A program made the translations under genes and the position numbers. Positions 23,021 to 31,271 of a DNA stretch of 34,516 nt are shown here, in pieces (positions within the stretch are counted from its first letter, which is position 1; every line of letters begins with the position of its first letter). The DNA is from an uncultured Collinsella sp. (lineage in GTDB: Bacteria; Actinomycetota; Coriobacteriia; Coriobacteriales; Coriobacteriaceae). The notes beneath the pieces are model-generated. The model was given only the letters and a program-made list of their open reading frames with translations, was not told the origin of the DNA and did no database searches. The stretch is from positions 1 to 34,516 of the forward strand of contig URZJ01000003.1 of the NCBI GenBank assembly GCA_900552395.1, given 5' to 3'.

Positions 23021-24481
23021 ATGTACAAGCGCACCAAGATTGTATGCACCATGGGTCCCGCCTGCGATAGCGACGAGACCATCCGCGAGATGATCAAGGC
23101 GGGCATGAACGTCGCCCGTTTTAACTTCTCGCACGGATCCTACGACGAGCACCACGGTCGCATCGAGCGCGTCCGTCGTATTTCCAAGGAGCTCGGTCTG
23201 CCCGTCGGCATCCTGCTCGACACCAAGGGCCCCGAGGTCCGCACCGGCCTTCTGGTCGATGGTAAGAAGGTTGCCGTCAAGACCGGCGACAAGATCGTCG
23301 TCACCGCTCAGCCCACGTCCGAGGATTTCCACGGCACCTCTGAGCACATCTCCCTCGACTACCTGGCTCTGCCCTCCGAGGTCGAGAAGGGCTCCCTTAT
23401 CCTGATCGATGACGGCCTGGTTGCCCTCGAGGTCGAGTCCGTCAGCGGCCAGGACATGACCTGCGTCGTTAAGAACGACGGCCTGATCGGCGAGCGCAAG
23501 GGCGTCAACATGCCCAACGTCAACATCTCGCTGCCCGCCATCACCGAGCGCGATCGTCAGGACATCCTCTTTGGCCTGACCGAGAACATCGATTACATCG
23601 CCGCTTCCTTCATCCGTGACGGCGAGTCCGTCCGCGGCATCCGCAAGCTTTGCCGCGAGAACGGTGGCGAGCACGTGACGATCTTCCCGAAGATCGAGTG
23701 TGCCCTGGGCGTCGAGAACTTCGACGAGATCCTCGAGGCTTCCGACGGCATCATGGTCGCCCGTGGCGACCTGGGCATCGAGATCAAGCCCGAGCTTGTT
23801 CCGCACATCCAGAAGGAGATCATCGCCAAGTGCAACGCGGCCTACAAGCCCGTTATCACCGCTACGCAGATGCTCGACTCCATGCAGCAGAACCCGCGCC
23901 CGACGCGCGCCGAGGTTGCCGACGTTGCTAACGCCATCTACGACGGCACCGACGCCGTCATGCTGTCCGGCGAGTCCGCTGCCGGTAAGTACCCGGTTGA
24001 GGCCGTCAAGATGCAGGCCAGCATCGCTCTCGAGACCGAGAAGTACCTCCCGGCCCACGCTCCGCTCGAGGTTCCGGCTGACGCTCACGGCACCCGCGTC
24101 GTCAACAACGTTGTGGGTATGTCCGCTGTGAACATGGCCACCACCGTTGGCGCCAAGTGCATCACCGTGCCGACGACCACCGGTCGTACCGCTCGCTTGA
24201 TCTCGCACTTCCGTCCCAACATGCCGATCTGCGCGTTCTCCCGCCACGAGTGGGCCGTCCAGCAGATGATCATGTACTGGGGCGTTATCCCGCATCAGGC
24301 CGAGATTACCCAGGGCACCGTCAACGGCACGATCGTCAAGGCGATCGAGACCGCTAAGGAGCTCGGCTACGTCGAGGCCGGCGATCTGACCGTCGCCACC
24401 GCCGGCGATCCCCGCATGAGCGTCCAGCTCGAGGACAAGGTCTCCTCGACCAACGTCGCTTACGTCGCTCAGGTGCGCTAA
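23021..24481 (+). CDS. pyk: Pyruvate kinase
   Basis: Pyruvate kinase makes pyruvate and ATP from phosphoenolpyruvate and ADP at the end of glycolysis. The 486-residue protein shows TKIVCTMGPACDSDE at the N-terminus, NVARFNFSHGSYDEH, LDTKGPEVRTG with substrate-binding residues, the signature IFPKIEC with its catalytic lysine and metal-binding glutamate, VARGDLGIEI, and the loop TRAEVADVANAIYDGTDAVMLSGESA. The C-terminal allosteric domain is complete, and no PEP-utiliser extension is present. ATG 23021 has GGAGG 5 bases upstream. Codon choice is strongly biased to C-ending codons, as expected for a highly expressed gene. A strong terminator follows. Confidence 0.97.
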   Translation: MYKRTKIVCTMGPACDSDETIREMIKAGMNVARFNFSHGSYDEHHGRIERVRRISKELGLPVGILLDTKGPEVRTGLLVDGKKVAVKTGDKIVVTAQPTSEDFHGTSEHISLDYLALPSEVEKGSLILIDDGLVALEVESVSGQDMTCVVKNDGLIGERKGVNMPNVNISLPAITERDRQDILFGLTENIDYIAASFIRDGESVRGIRKLCRENGGEHVTIFPKIECALGVENFDEILEASDGIMVARGDLGIEIKPELVPHIQKEIIAKCNAAYKPVITATQMLDSMQQNPRPTRAEVADVANAIYDGTDAVMLSGESAAGKYPVEAVKMQASIALETEKYLPAHAPLEVPADAHGTRVVNNVVGMSAVNMATTVGAKCITVPTTTGRTARLISHFRPNMPICAFSRHEWAVQQMIMYWGVIPHQAEITQGTVNGTIVKAIETAKELGYVEAGDLTVATAGDPRMSVQLEDKVSSTNVAYVAQVR

Positions 24482-24510
24482 ATCGCACTTGCAAGCACAC
24501 TTGCATTGCA

Positions 24511-24546
24511 AAGGGCCCGGAAGGCTTTGCCTTCCGGGCCCTTTTT
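24511..24546 (+). terminator. Rho-independent terminator of pyk
   Basis: GGGCCCGGAAGGC and its partner GCCTTCCGGGCCC form a long GC-rich stem with a TTT-type loop, followed by TTTTT. The stem starts about 30 bases past the stop codon. Confidence 0.93.
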
Positions 24547-24693
24547 CTGTGCGTCGATGCCTCCCGCACGGCATGACACGCAACCAGCTACTTATGGCAT
24601 GCTATGAAATGTGCAGCTCGTTTGCCGTGTTTACGCCCTGCGACGGGAGCTGTTGGTCGATTGGGATGAGCTGTTCACTGCCGGGCCGGCCAG

Positions 24694-25542
24694 CTAGCAG
24701 CTAGCGATCAGGGGCAGAGCAGGAACACCGGGTGATGCGACGCGGGCGGCAAATCCCGCCTCGGTTAGCTCGATGACCTCGGTAAACGTTGCATCGAAAA
24801 ACTCCTCGGTTAGCAGGCGATACGGCGGATGATCGGGCTCGCCGGGGTTTTCGCGTACAATCTCGTGCATAACGCCAATGGTCTTGAGCACATACTCCTT
24901 ATGGATGGGATACTGCCCAAAACGCGTCGCAGCGGTATAGAGGCGATCGGTCGCACGCGGAATGGAAACGATGCCCAGCGTCTTGCCAAACCAGTCAAAG
25001 TCGCCTTGCTTTTTAATGCGGAATTCCTCGCACGGCTTGCCGCCGTGCGCTTCCAGATACTGGTTCACACGCGTGTTCCATACCGTGTCGGCCACCAGAT
25101 GCGACCAGACGCCCAGCGTTAAATCGAGCAGCGACTGCGCCACATCTTCGGACGCAAGCGAGAACTCACAGGCGCCGGGACCGACAACCGGCTCGGCATC
25201 CCTGTAGCGCTGAGGATAGTGCACGCGGTTCAGTCGCTCGCGCTCCTCGACAATCGAGGTAGCCTCAGCAGGTTCGCCCGCGGGTGCGCCTTTAAGCAGC
25301 GGCGCCACATAGGTATCCCAGAACTCGTGCTCGCGCGGCTTAGGGATAGGCTCGGGGTTTGCAAAGTGTGTAATGCGATACGGAATGGGATCAGCGATAC
25401 CAGGGACCATATAGCCCACGAAGATATCCGGAACCACGCAGCCAAACAAAAAGGCATTGCGGTCGCGCACGCTATTGGCAAGCGCGCCGGTGCGCTCCAG
25501 CAAACGCTCCGTTTGAGCGATATGAATGTTCCAACTTGGCAT
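24694..25542 (-). CDS. Zinc-dependent phospholipase C-like protein
   Basis: The 282-residue protein starts MPSWNIHIAQTERLL and contains AFLFGCVVPDIFVGYM, RITHF, and LGVWSHLVADTVWN. This is the H, D, H, H-x3-D spacing of the zinc phospholipase C / P1 nuclease-like superfamily. In that family three zinc ions are held by N-terminal Trp, His and Asp residues. The Trp is not at the mature N-terminus here (the protein begins Met-Pro-Ser-Trp) and no signal peptide is seen, so it is probably cytoplasmic. Substrate unknown. I chose the second ATG (25542) because GGGGGTGG lies just upstream. It converges with pyk. Confidence 0.72.
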   Translation of the reverse strand: MPSWNIHIAQTERLLERTGALANSVRDRNAFLFGCVVPDIFVGYMVPGIADPIPYRITHFANPEPIPKPREHEFWDTYVAPLLKGAPAGEPAEATSIVEERERLNRVHYPQRYRDAEPVVGPGACEFSLASEDVAQSLLDLTLGVWSHLVADTVWNTRVNQYLEAHGGKPCEEFRIKKQGDFDWFGKTLGIVSIPRATDRLYTAATRFGQYPIHKEYVLKTIGVMHEIVRENPGEPDHPPYRLLTEEFFDATFTEVIELTEAGFAARVASPGVPALPLIASC

Positions 25543-25620
25543 AGCCACCCCCATAAAACCTGGATAACTATACCATCACGGCAAAGCCGCGCGGGCCGCT
25601 ACGCACGCTCTACGCAGCAA

Positions 25621-26415
25621 CTATTCCGCAGCGCCGCTCTCGGTTCCATACGACGACACCGGCACCTCGACCACATGGTGATATCGATCGATATAGATGG
25701 CGCGGGCACCCAGGCGTCGCACCAAATCTTGATGGTGCGTACTCATCAAAACCGTCTTACCGGCAGCAACGTAGGTCAGCAAAAAGTTGACTACGATGTC
25801 GCACGAGTCCTCATCGAGCCCGTTGGTGGGCTCATCGAGCACTAGGATATCGGGGTTCATCGACACGACCGCAGCCAGCGCAACGCGCTTCTTTTGCCCG
25901 CCCGAAAGCTGATAGGGCGAGGCATCGACCAGATCGGCAACCTGGAACAGCTCCATGGCATCGCGCACGCGGCGCTCGAGCTCGTCTGCCGGCAGCCCCA
26001 TCTGCGCGGGACCAAAAGCAACTTCCTCGCCCACCGTAGCGCAGAACAGCTGGGCGTCGGCATTTTGAAACACAAAACCTACGCGCTGATGAAAACGCTG
26101 AGCGGCCGCGGAATCCTTGAGATATGCCGCATCGATCACGTGCCCGTCAAACAGGTACGCACCCGCGTCCGCTAGTTCAAGACCGTTGATAAGGCGCATA
26201 ATCGTCGTCTTACCGCAGCCGTTGGGACCGAGTAGGGCAACGAGTTCACCACGATCGACCTGCAGCGACACACCATCGACAACCGTATGCCCCGCATAGG
26301 AGAACACCACGTCGCGAAACTCGATGAGCGGCACGCTCTTGGCGCCAGTAGCACCGCTCGCGCCCATCACGCCATTCGTATCGTTTGCCAAAACGTCGCC
26401 CTTCCCTATCCACAT
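25621..26415 (-). CDS. cbiO: ECF transporter ATPase subunit, CbiO-type
   Basis: This ATP-binding subunit drives a group I energy-coupling factor importer, here paired with CbiM/N and CbiQ for cobalt or nickel. Seen in the 264 residues: Walker A LGPNGCGKTT, Q-loop VFQNADAQLF, signature LSGGQKKRVALA, Walker B ILVLDEPTNGLDE and the switch histidine STHHQ. The VGEEVAFGP segment is typical of ECF ATPases. The start is uncertain. ATG 26415 lies 20 bases after cbiQ but lacks a clear ribosome site. A TTG two codons past GKGD (AAGGG 7 bases before it) is an alternative. Confidence 0.92.
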   Translation of the reverse strand: MWIGKGDVLANDTNGVMGASGATGAKSVPLIEFRDVVFSYAGHTVVDGVSLQVDRGELVALLGPNGCGKTTIMRLINGLELADAGAYLFDGHVIDAAYLKDSAAAQRFHQRVGFVFQNADAQLFCATVGEEVAFGPAQMGLPADELERRVRDAMELFQVADLVDASPYQLSGGQKKRVALAAVVSMNPDILVLDEPTNGLDEDSCDIVVNFLLTYVAAGKTVLMSTHHQDLVRRLGARAIYIDRYHHVVEVPVSSYGTESGAAE

Positions 26416-26435
26416 CGACGGCTCGGCCGCCCGCG

Positions 26436-27272
26436 CTACAGCACCGCGCACAACGCGGCGAGCAGCACCACGACGGCCGCATAAACCGCATCGCGCCAGC
26501 CAAAGCCGCTCCGCCCGGGCGCCGGGTACGCACCGGCAAAGCCGCGGCAGAGCATAGCCTCGTCCATCGCGTGGCTGCACTCCATCGCCTTGATAAAGGT
26601 CATGCCCATGATACCCGCGATCGAATCGGTACGCGAAAATCCCTCAGGCGCACGGCCAACGCTGCGCAACATGACCGATTCGCACAGATCGTGCGCCGTG
26701 CATCCCAGCACCTCGATATGCTTGAGTGCCATATCAAAGGTAAAGATGACCTCGTCGGGCAGGCGCAGCATCTTAAGCGCCGCCGACATGCGACTCCAGG
26801 TGAGCGTCCACGAAACGCCCAGCACCAGCGACACGTTAATGAACGTCTTGAGTGCAATCTTGAGCATGGCGCCCGTGGCGGAAGCACCCAGCAGCAGGGC
26901 AGGCAGCGCCAAAACCACGGCAAACCCCGCGGCAGCCAACGCCGGCACAAAGGTAGCGCACAGCCCGCGTACAGGGCGCACCGCGACCAGCACCAACGCG
27001 ATAGCCGCCATCAACATGAGGTACAGCGGGCTCTGCGTCAGGCACACGCACAGAACGCAGACGAACATCCCCACCAGGCGCACCGGAGCCGAAACGCAAG
27101 AAAGGGCACGGTCGACCATCGACCCGCCCTCGTTCGCGCCTCCACCCAGGCGAACCCGCTCAAGCAGGCTCGCCAGGTGCAGGACATTCTTTTGCATTAC
27201 ACGATGCCGAGCCCCCGCGGGCTCGTAACGCTGCTCGACCGCAAGCCAGCTAGGCAGCTCGACCGTCGCCAT
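26436..27272 (-). CDS. cbiQ: ECF transporter transmembrane subunit, CbiQ-type
   Basis: The 278-residue protein has about five membrane segments and the two coupling motifs expected of an EcfT protein: a first region SVGRAPEGFSR / TDSIAGIMGMTFIKAME, then AMDEAMLCRGFAGAYP. The Ala-x-x-x-Arg-Gly element contacts the ATPase in this family. The start ATG at 27272 overlaps the end of the CbiMN frame by 23 bases, with GGAG 3 bases upstream. CbiQ joins the substrate-binding CbiM to CbiO. Confidence 0.9.
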   Translation of the reverse strand: MATVELPSWLAVEQRYEPAGARHRVMQKNVLHLASLLERVRLGGGANEGGSMVDRALSCVSAPVRLVGMFVCVLCVCLTQSPLYLMLMAAIALVLVAVRPVRGLCATFVPALAAAGFAVVLALPALLLGASATGAMLKIALKTFINVSLVLGVSWTLTWSRMSAALKMLRLPDEVIFTFDMALKHIEVLGCTAHDLCESVMLRSVGRAPEGFSRTDSIAGIMGMTFIKAMECSHAMDEAMLCRGFAGAYPAPGRSGFGWRDAVYAAVVVLLAALCAVL

Positions 27273-27855
27273 GGGCTCCGCTTTCCTTGACCGTCAGCGA
27301 GACCAGGCGGAATGCGATGGTGAGCACCGCCACGCCAATCACGCCCGAGAGGATATACATGGCAGCCTGGCCGGCAAAGCCAAGGCCCTGCTCCTCGGAA
27401 TAGGCCTGCAGATAATCGCCCGTAGGCAGAGCGTCGGCAAAGGTCGGGGTATCGAGGCCGACCGAAGCCTGCAGACTGTCGTCACCAGTCTCCTGAACGA
27501 CGGTCGCGGCGCCCTCGGCGTCCCACTCGCCCCATGCGTCACCTGTGGCCAACAGGCCCAGCGGCGTGGCCACGACAAGCACGGCGACCAGGATGAGCGT
27601 GGGGACCAGCGAGGTCTTCTTGGCGGCAGCGCCCTCGGCAGCAAACTGGCCATCGACGGCCTCGGGCCCGACGATAACGCTCGGCGCCGTCTTCTTAATG
27701 AAACCGTAGATGGCGGCCGTCGCCACGCCCTCGACCACGCCAGCAACCAACATATGCGGAATCATCATGGCCGGAATGGCAACGGACAGCGGGAAGGGGC
27801 AGTACAGTGGAGCGCCCGAAGCGTTGGTGAAGAGCATCGGCTGAATACCGAACTC
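27250..27855 (-). CDS. cbiM: CbiM-CbiN fusion, C-terminal part (gene frameshifted)
   Basis: This frame continues CbiM after the frameshift near 27855: EFGIQPMLFTNASGAPLYCPFPLSVAIPAMMIPHMLVAGVVEGVATAAIYGFI, the second half of the substrate-binding subunit. A CbiN-like PDGLE-type domain then follows, with TLILVAVLVVATPLGLLATGDAWGEW, a linker, and a last membrane segment (YILSGVIGVAVLTIAFRLVSL). Fusion of CbiM with a CbiN-like part is common in the cobalt/nickel group. There is no clear internal start, so this half would not be made without the first unless ribosomes shift. It overlaps cbiQ by 23 bases at the end. Confidence 0.85.
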   Translation of the reverse strand, partial: EFGIQPMLFTNASGAPLYCPFPLSVAIPAMMIPHMLVAGVVEGVATAAIYGFIKKTAPSVIVGPEAVDGQFAAEGAAAKKTSLVPTLILVAVLVVATPLGLLATGDAWGEWDAEGAATVVQETGDDSLQASVGLDTPTFADALPTGDYLQAYSEEQGLGFAGQAAMYILSGVIGVAVLTIAFRLVSLTVKESGAHGDGRAA

Positions 27856-28331
27856 GCCGCGCACATGGCCGCCAGGCACAGGCCGACCCAACCGCTCACG
27901 ATGGCAGAAACCGAGGTGCCCCAGCTCTTGTCGTGCAGACGGCTGTTGAGCGCACGGAACACGATAGCAGCGGTAAACGGCAGCACAAAGGCCATGTTAA
28001 AGCAGTTTGCGCCAAAGGACAGAACGCCACCGTCGCCAAACAGCAGCGCCTGCAGCGCCAGCGCGACCGAAACCGCGATGGCACCGGCCTCGGGACCCAG
28101 CAGCAGCGCGATGAGCGCGCCACCAACGGCGTGACCAGTGGTGCCACCGGGGAGCGGCACGTTGAACATCATGAGCAAGAAGGAAAATGCGGCGCAGATG
28201 CCCAGGAACGCCATATGCTCGCGATCGAGCGTGGCGCGTACCTTTTTGATGCAATGGACCCAAACGGGCACCATCGCCACCGCCATGACGGCATCGGTCT
28301 GCGGGGACAGATAGTTATCGGGAATATGCAT
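27765..28331 (-). CDS. cbiM: CbiM, N-terminal part (gene frameshifted)
   Basis: The frame starts MHIPDNYLSPQTDAVMA; in this family the Met1-His2 end is placed in the metal site, so the start at 28331 (AGAGGG just upstream) is well supported. It carries the first membrane segments, GTTGHAVGGALIALLLGPEAGAIAV and FGDGGVLSFGANCFNMAFV, typical of CbiM/NikM. It is in the correct frame up to GLCLAAMCAA. After about 27856 the reading turns to an unrelated tail ending at 27765 (VFSRCSSPTLRALH...). The correct continuation, EFGIQPMLF, is in another frame. It is the first gene of the operon cbiMN-cbiQ-cbiO. Confidence 0.88.
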   Translation of the reverse strand: MHIPDNYLSPQTDAVMAVAMVPVWVHCIKKVRATLDREHMAFLGICAAFSFLLMMFNVPLPGGTTGHAVGGALIALLLGPEAGAIAVSVALALQALLFGDGGVLSFGANCFNMAFVLPFTAAIVFRALNSRLHDKSWGTSVSAIVSGWVGLCLAAMCAASSVFSRCSSPTLRALHCTAPSRCPLPFRP

Positions 28332-28355
28332 GAGCCCTCTCAATCAGAACGTTGC

Positions 28356-28383
28356 GTGTTACGTTTCCAACAATCCGTAACAC
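28356..28383. promoter_or_regulatory. Candidate operator or leader hairpin upstream of cbiM
   Basis: GTGTTACG (28356-28363) and CGTAACAC (28376-28383) form a perfect 8-bp inverted repeat with a 12-base spacer, 25 to 52 bases before the cbiM start. It could be a repressor site for a metal-responsive regulator or an RNA hairpin. The wider region (28332-28657) also holds two copies of CGCACCGCCCA (28408-28418, 28465-28475), the near-palindrome AATACGTACGTTATT around 28440-28453, and repeat B. No cobalamin riboswitch box was seen. Confidence 0.5.
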
Positions 28384-28550
28384 CGACTCAGCATACTAAC
28401 AAAAAGGCGCACCGCCCACAACGCAGCACGTCCTTGCAATACGTACGTTATTAACCCAGGTCCACGCACCGCCCAATAAAGGGCCCATGCACTCCCAACT
28501 TTCCGGTCACCCGGAAGAAGGTGCAGTCCGCTCGCAACAAGGTTAACGCA

Positions 28551-28645
28551 GGAACCCGCCCCCGAGAGGGGTTTTCTAAGGCAACATCCCGCAGCCGCAA
28601 AGCGGCGAGGTCGTTGCCGTGAAAACCCCGCAGGGGGCGGGTTCC
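28551..28645. repeat. Long nested palindrome, copy B
   Basis: The outer stem is a perfect 13 bp: GGAACCCGCCCCC (28551-28563) with GGGGGCGGGTTCC (28633-28645). Inner stems are GGGGTTTTC/GAAAACCCC (9 bp), GGCAAC/GTTGCC (6 bp) and the apex GCCGC-aaa-GCGGC (5 bp). The GGGGTTT, CCCGCAG, GCGAGG and AAACCCCGCAGG blocks are shared with copy A, while stem bases change on both sides. It lies 13 bases past the pheT stop; no T-run follows. Confidence 0.8.
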
Positions 28646-28657
28646 GAACGGCAAAGA

Positions 28658-31111
28658 TTACGAGCGAACCTCGCCGTTTACGCCCTTGCACACCTTGGTG
28701 ACGATCTTCTGGTGCGCCTTCTCGACCTCTTCGCTGGTGAGCGTGTGGTCATCAGAGCGATACGTAAGTGCGAAGGCCATGGACTTCTTGCCCTTGCCGA
28801 TGCGGACCGGATCGCGGTAGACATCGAACAGGCGCACGCCCTCGAGCAACTTACCGCCGGCGCTCGTAATGCGGCGCTCAAGATCCTCACAGGTCACGGA
28901 GTTGTCAACCACAATGGCAAGGTCGTGCTCAACGGCCGGGTACTGCGAGAACTCACGGTAGTTCTCCTGGTTGCGGGCGCCCTTGATCAGCTTGTCCAAG
29001 TCGAGCTCAAAGGCAACGACGACCTCATCGATGCCCATCGCCTCGCGCGCCTCGGGGTGAATCTCGCCGACCCAGCCCAGCACGGTTCCGCCGGACAGAA
29101 CCTCGGCCGCACGACCCGGCTGCAAGAAAGCGTAGCCCTCGCCCTCGACAGGACGGAAGCGAACCTTCTCGATGCGCAGCTGGGCGAGCAGCTCCTCGAC
29201 AATGCCCTTGCCAAAGAAGAAGCGCAGCTTACGGTACTTCATGTTCCAGGACTGCTCGCTCCACTGGCCCGAGAGCACACCCGCCACGGACTTGGTCTCC
29301 TTGGGCAGGCTGGCGTTCTCGCGACCGTGGAACAGGCTGCCGACCTCGTACAGGTGCACGTTGGGCGTGCCGTGGGCCTCGTTGTAGGCCACGGACTGCA
29401 GCAGGCCCGGCAGCAGCGAACGACGCATCTCGGTCTGCTCGGCCACCAGCGGGTTCATGAGCACCACGGGGCAGCCGCGGCCTTCGGTGGACATGCCAAT
29501 CTTCTCCAGGTCGCCCGGGGCGGCAAAGCCAAAGGTCGTGGTCTCGTTGAGGCCGCAGGCGCGCAGGATCTCGCCGACCTTGCGGGTGAGCTTCTGCTCG
29601 CGGGTCAGGCCGCCGATGTGGTTCTTGGCAGCCGGGATGGTCGCCGTCACACGGCCCATGCCCCATAGGCGCAGGACCTCCTCGATCAGGTCAATCTCGC
29701 GCGGCAGGTCGGGACGGAAGCTCGGCGGGGTAACCATAAAGTCCTCGCCGTCGCGCTCGACGGTGCAGCCCAGACGGGTAAGCGAACGCTCGATAAAGTC
29801 GGGCTCGATGTCGGCACCGCAGATGGCATGCACGCGGGCCAGGCGCAGCTTGATGCTGTCGATAGTCTTGGGCGCGGGGAAAACATCGACATGGCCGGGG
29901 GCGACCTCGCCGCCGGCGATCTCCTCGATGAGCGCGCAGGTAACGTTGGCGACATCCACGCAGCCAGTCTCGTCAACCTGGCGCTCAAAGCGGATGGAGG
30001 CGTCGGAGATCAGCGACAGGTCACGGCTGGTGTGCGAGGTGCGACCGGCGTTGAAGCAAGCGCTCTCGACCATCACGTCGACGGTATCGTCCTCGATCTC
30101 GGAATCCATGCCGCCCATGACACCGGCCAGCGCCACGGGACGCTCGCCGTCGGTGATGAGGCCCATGCCGGCGTCGAGCACACGCTCCTCGCCATCGAGC
30201 GTCGTGAACTTCTCGTCCTGCTGGGCGGCGCGAACCACCACGCGACGGTGGCCATCGCGCTCGGCAAAGGTGTCGAGGTCAAAGGCGTGCAGCGGCTGGC
30301 CGGTGAGCATCATCACGTAGTTGGTGATGTCGACGATGTTGTTGTGCGGGCGCACGCCCAGGGCGTTGAGGCGCTTGACCATCCAGTCGGGCGACGGGCC
30401 GACCTTGACGTTGCGCACGATGCGGGCAACGTAGCGGTCGCACAGGCCCTCGTCGGCGATCTCGACCGAAAGCTCGTCGTCGGTCGCGCGGCCGGTCTCG
30501 ACCTTGATGGCGGGCAGCTCAACGTGGAAATCGCGGTCGAAGATGGCACCGGTCTCGCGGGCCATGCCGATCATGGACAGGCAGTCGGGGCGGTTGGGCG
30601 TGATCTCGCAGTCGAGCACGGTATCGCTCGAGCCCACATACTCGGCAAACGGCATGCCGCAGGGCGTGCCCTCGGGCAGGATCATGATGCCGGAGTGGTC
30701 GCCGCCCAGGCCGAGCTCGCGCGCGGAGCAGTTCATGCCCATGGACACGACGCCGCGAAGCTTGCTCTTCTTGATCTTGACGTCGCCGGGCAGGACAGCG
30801 CCGATCATGGCCGTGACGATGTGATCGCCGGCCTCGAAGTTCTGCGCGCCGCAGACGATCTGCAGCGGAGCGGGGTTGCCGTCAGCGTCGAGGTTCTTGT
30901 CGCCCACGTCGACCGAGCACACATACATGTGGTCGCTATCGGGGTGCGGGGTCTTGGTGAGCACCTGGGCGGTCACCACGTGGTCGAAGGACTCGCCCAC
31001 GGTATCGATCGCCTCGACCTCGGTGCCGGTACGGACATATTCGTCCGAAAGAGTCTTGGGATCCTCCGGAATATCGATCATGGTCTTGAGCCAGTCGTAA
31101 GAAACGCGCAT
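28658..31111 (-). CDS. pheT: Phenylalanyl-tRNA synthetase, beta subunit
   Basis: The beta subunit of the (alpha-beta)2 enzyme binds tRNA-Phe and edits misacylated Tyr-tRNA. The 817-residue protein has in order: the N-terminal RVSYDWLKTMI; an EMAP-type tRNA-binding domain (VVTAQVLTKTPHPDSDHMYVCSVDVG; KLRGVVSMGMNCSARELGLG); the B3/4 editing domain near residues 210-370 with NNIVDITNYVMMLTGQPLHAFD; a B5 domain (IKLRLARVHAICG); a catalytic-like core; and a C-terminal ferredoxin-fold anticodon-binding domain (SQYPAVEHDLAIVVD). Length is normal. It follows pheS by 160 bases in the same operon, and the spacing is filled by palindrome C. Confidence 0.97.
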   Translation of the reverse strand: MRVSYDWLKTMIDIPEDPKTLSDEYVRTGTEVEAIDTVGESFDHVVTAQVLTKTPHPDSDHMYVCSVDVGDKNLDADGNPAPLQIVCGAQNFEAGDHIVTAMIGAVLPGDVKIKKSKLRGVVSMGMNCSARELGLGGDHSGIMILPEGTPCGMPFAEYVGSSDTVLDCEITPNRPDCLSMIGMARETGAIFDRDFHVELPAIKVETGRATDDELSVEIADEGLCDRYVARIVRNVKVGPSPDWMVKRLNALGVRPHNNIVDITNYVMMLTGQPLHAFDLDTFAERDGHRRVVVRAAQQDEKFTTLDGEERVLDAGMGLITDGERPVALAGVMGGMDSEIEDDTVDVMVESACFNAGRTSHTSRDLSLISDASIRFERQVDETGCVDVANVTCALIEEIAGGEVAPGHVDVFPAPKTIDSIKLRLARVHAICGADIEPDFIERSLTRLGCTVERDGEDFMVTPPSFRPDLPREIDLIEEVLRLWGMGRVTATIPAAKNHIGGLTREQKLTRKVGEILRACGLNETTTFGFAAPGDLEKIGMSTEGRGCPVVLMNPLVAEQTEMRRSLLPGLLQSVAYNEAHGTPNVHLYEVGSLFHGRENASLPKETKSVAGVLSGQWSEQSWNMKYRKLRFFFGKGIVEELLAQLRIEKVRFRPVEGEGYAFLQPGRAAEVLSGGTVLGWVGEIHPEAREAMGIDEVVVAFELDLDKLIKGARNQENYREFSQYPAVEHDLAIVVDNSVTCEDLERRITSAGGKLLEGVRLFDVYRDPVRIGKGKKSMAFALTYRSDDHTLTSEEVEKAHQKIVTKVCKGVNGEVRS

Positions 31112-31166
31112 CTAACTGGTCTCCTTTCATAAATGCGGCTTTGAGCCAAAAACTGCAACGGAGACG

Positions 31167-31264
31167 GGTTTTCCAAGTGCCGCAGATTGCCTTGAAAGAG
31201 GAGGGCCGCGTACTTAGGTACGCAACCGACGATTGAAAGGCAAGGGGCGGCGCTTGGGAAAGCC
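31167..31264. repeat. Long nested palindrome between pheS and pheT, element C
   Basis: The outer arms (31167-31183 and 31247-31264) pair over about 16 bp with wobbles and one bulge. Inner stems are TTGCCTT/AAGGCAA (31187-31193, 31237-31243) and the apex GCGTAC-ttag-GTACGC (31208-31223). It begins just after the pheS stop, like A and B, but its sequence differs from theirs. It may protect or attenuate the transcript between pheS and pheT. There is no T-run. Confidence 0.7.
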
Positions 31265-31271
31265 GCCGGGC

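Noticed and set aside
22982..24583. Minus-strand open frame of 533 codons opposite pyk
   Set aside because: The translation is compositionally biased (Gly, Asp, Val, His, Leu repeats), has no recognisable domain and lies fully antisense to a clear pyk with strong codon bias; it is a shadow of GC-rich coding.
28332..28657. Cobalamin or NiCo riboswitch in the cbi leader
   Set aside because: No B12-box sequence and no clear four-way junction was found by eye; a covariance search would be decisive.
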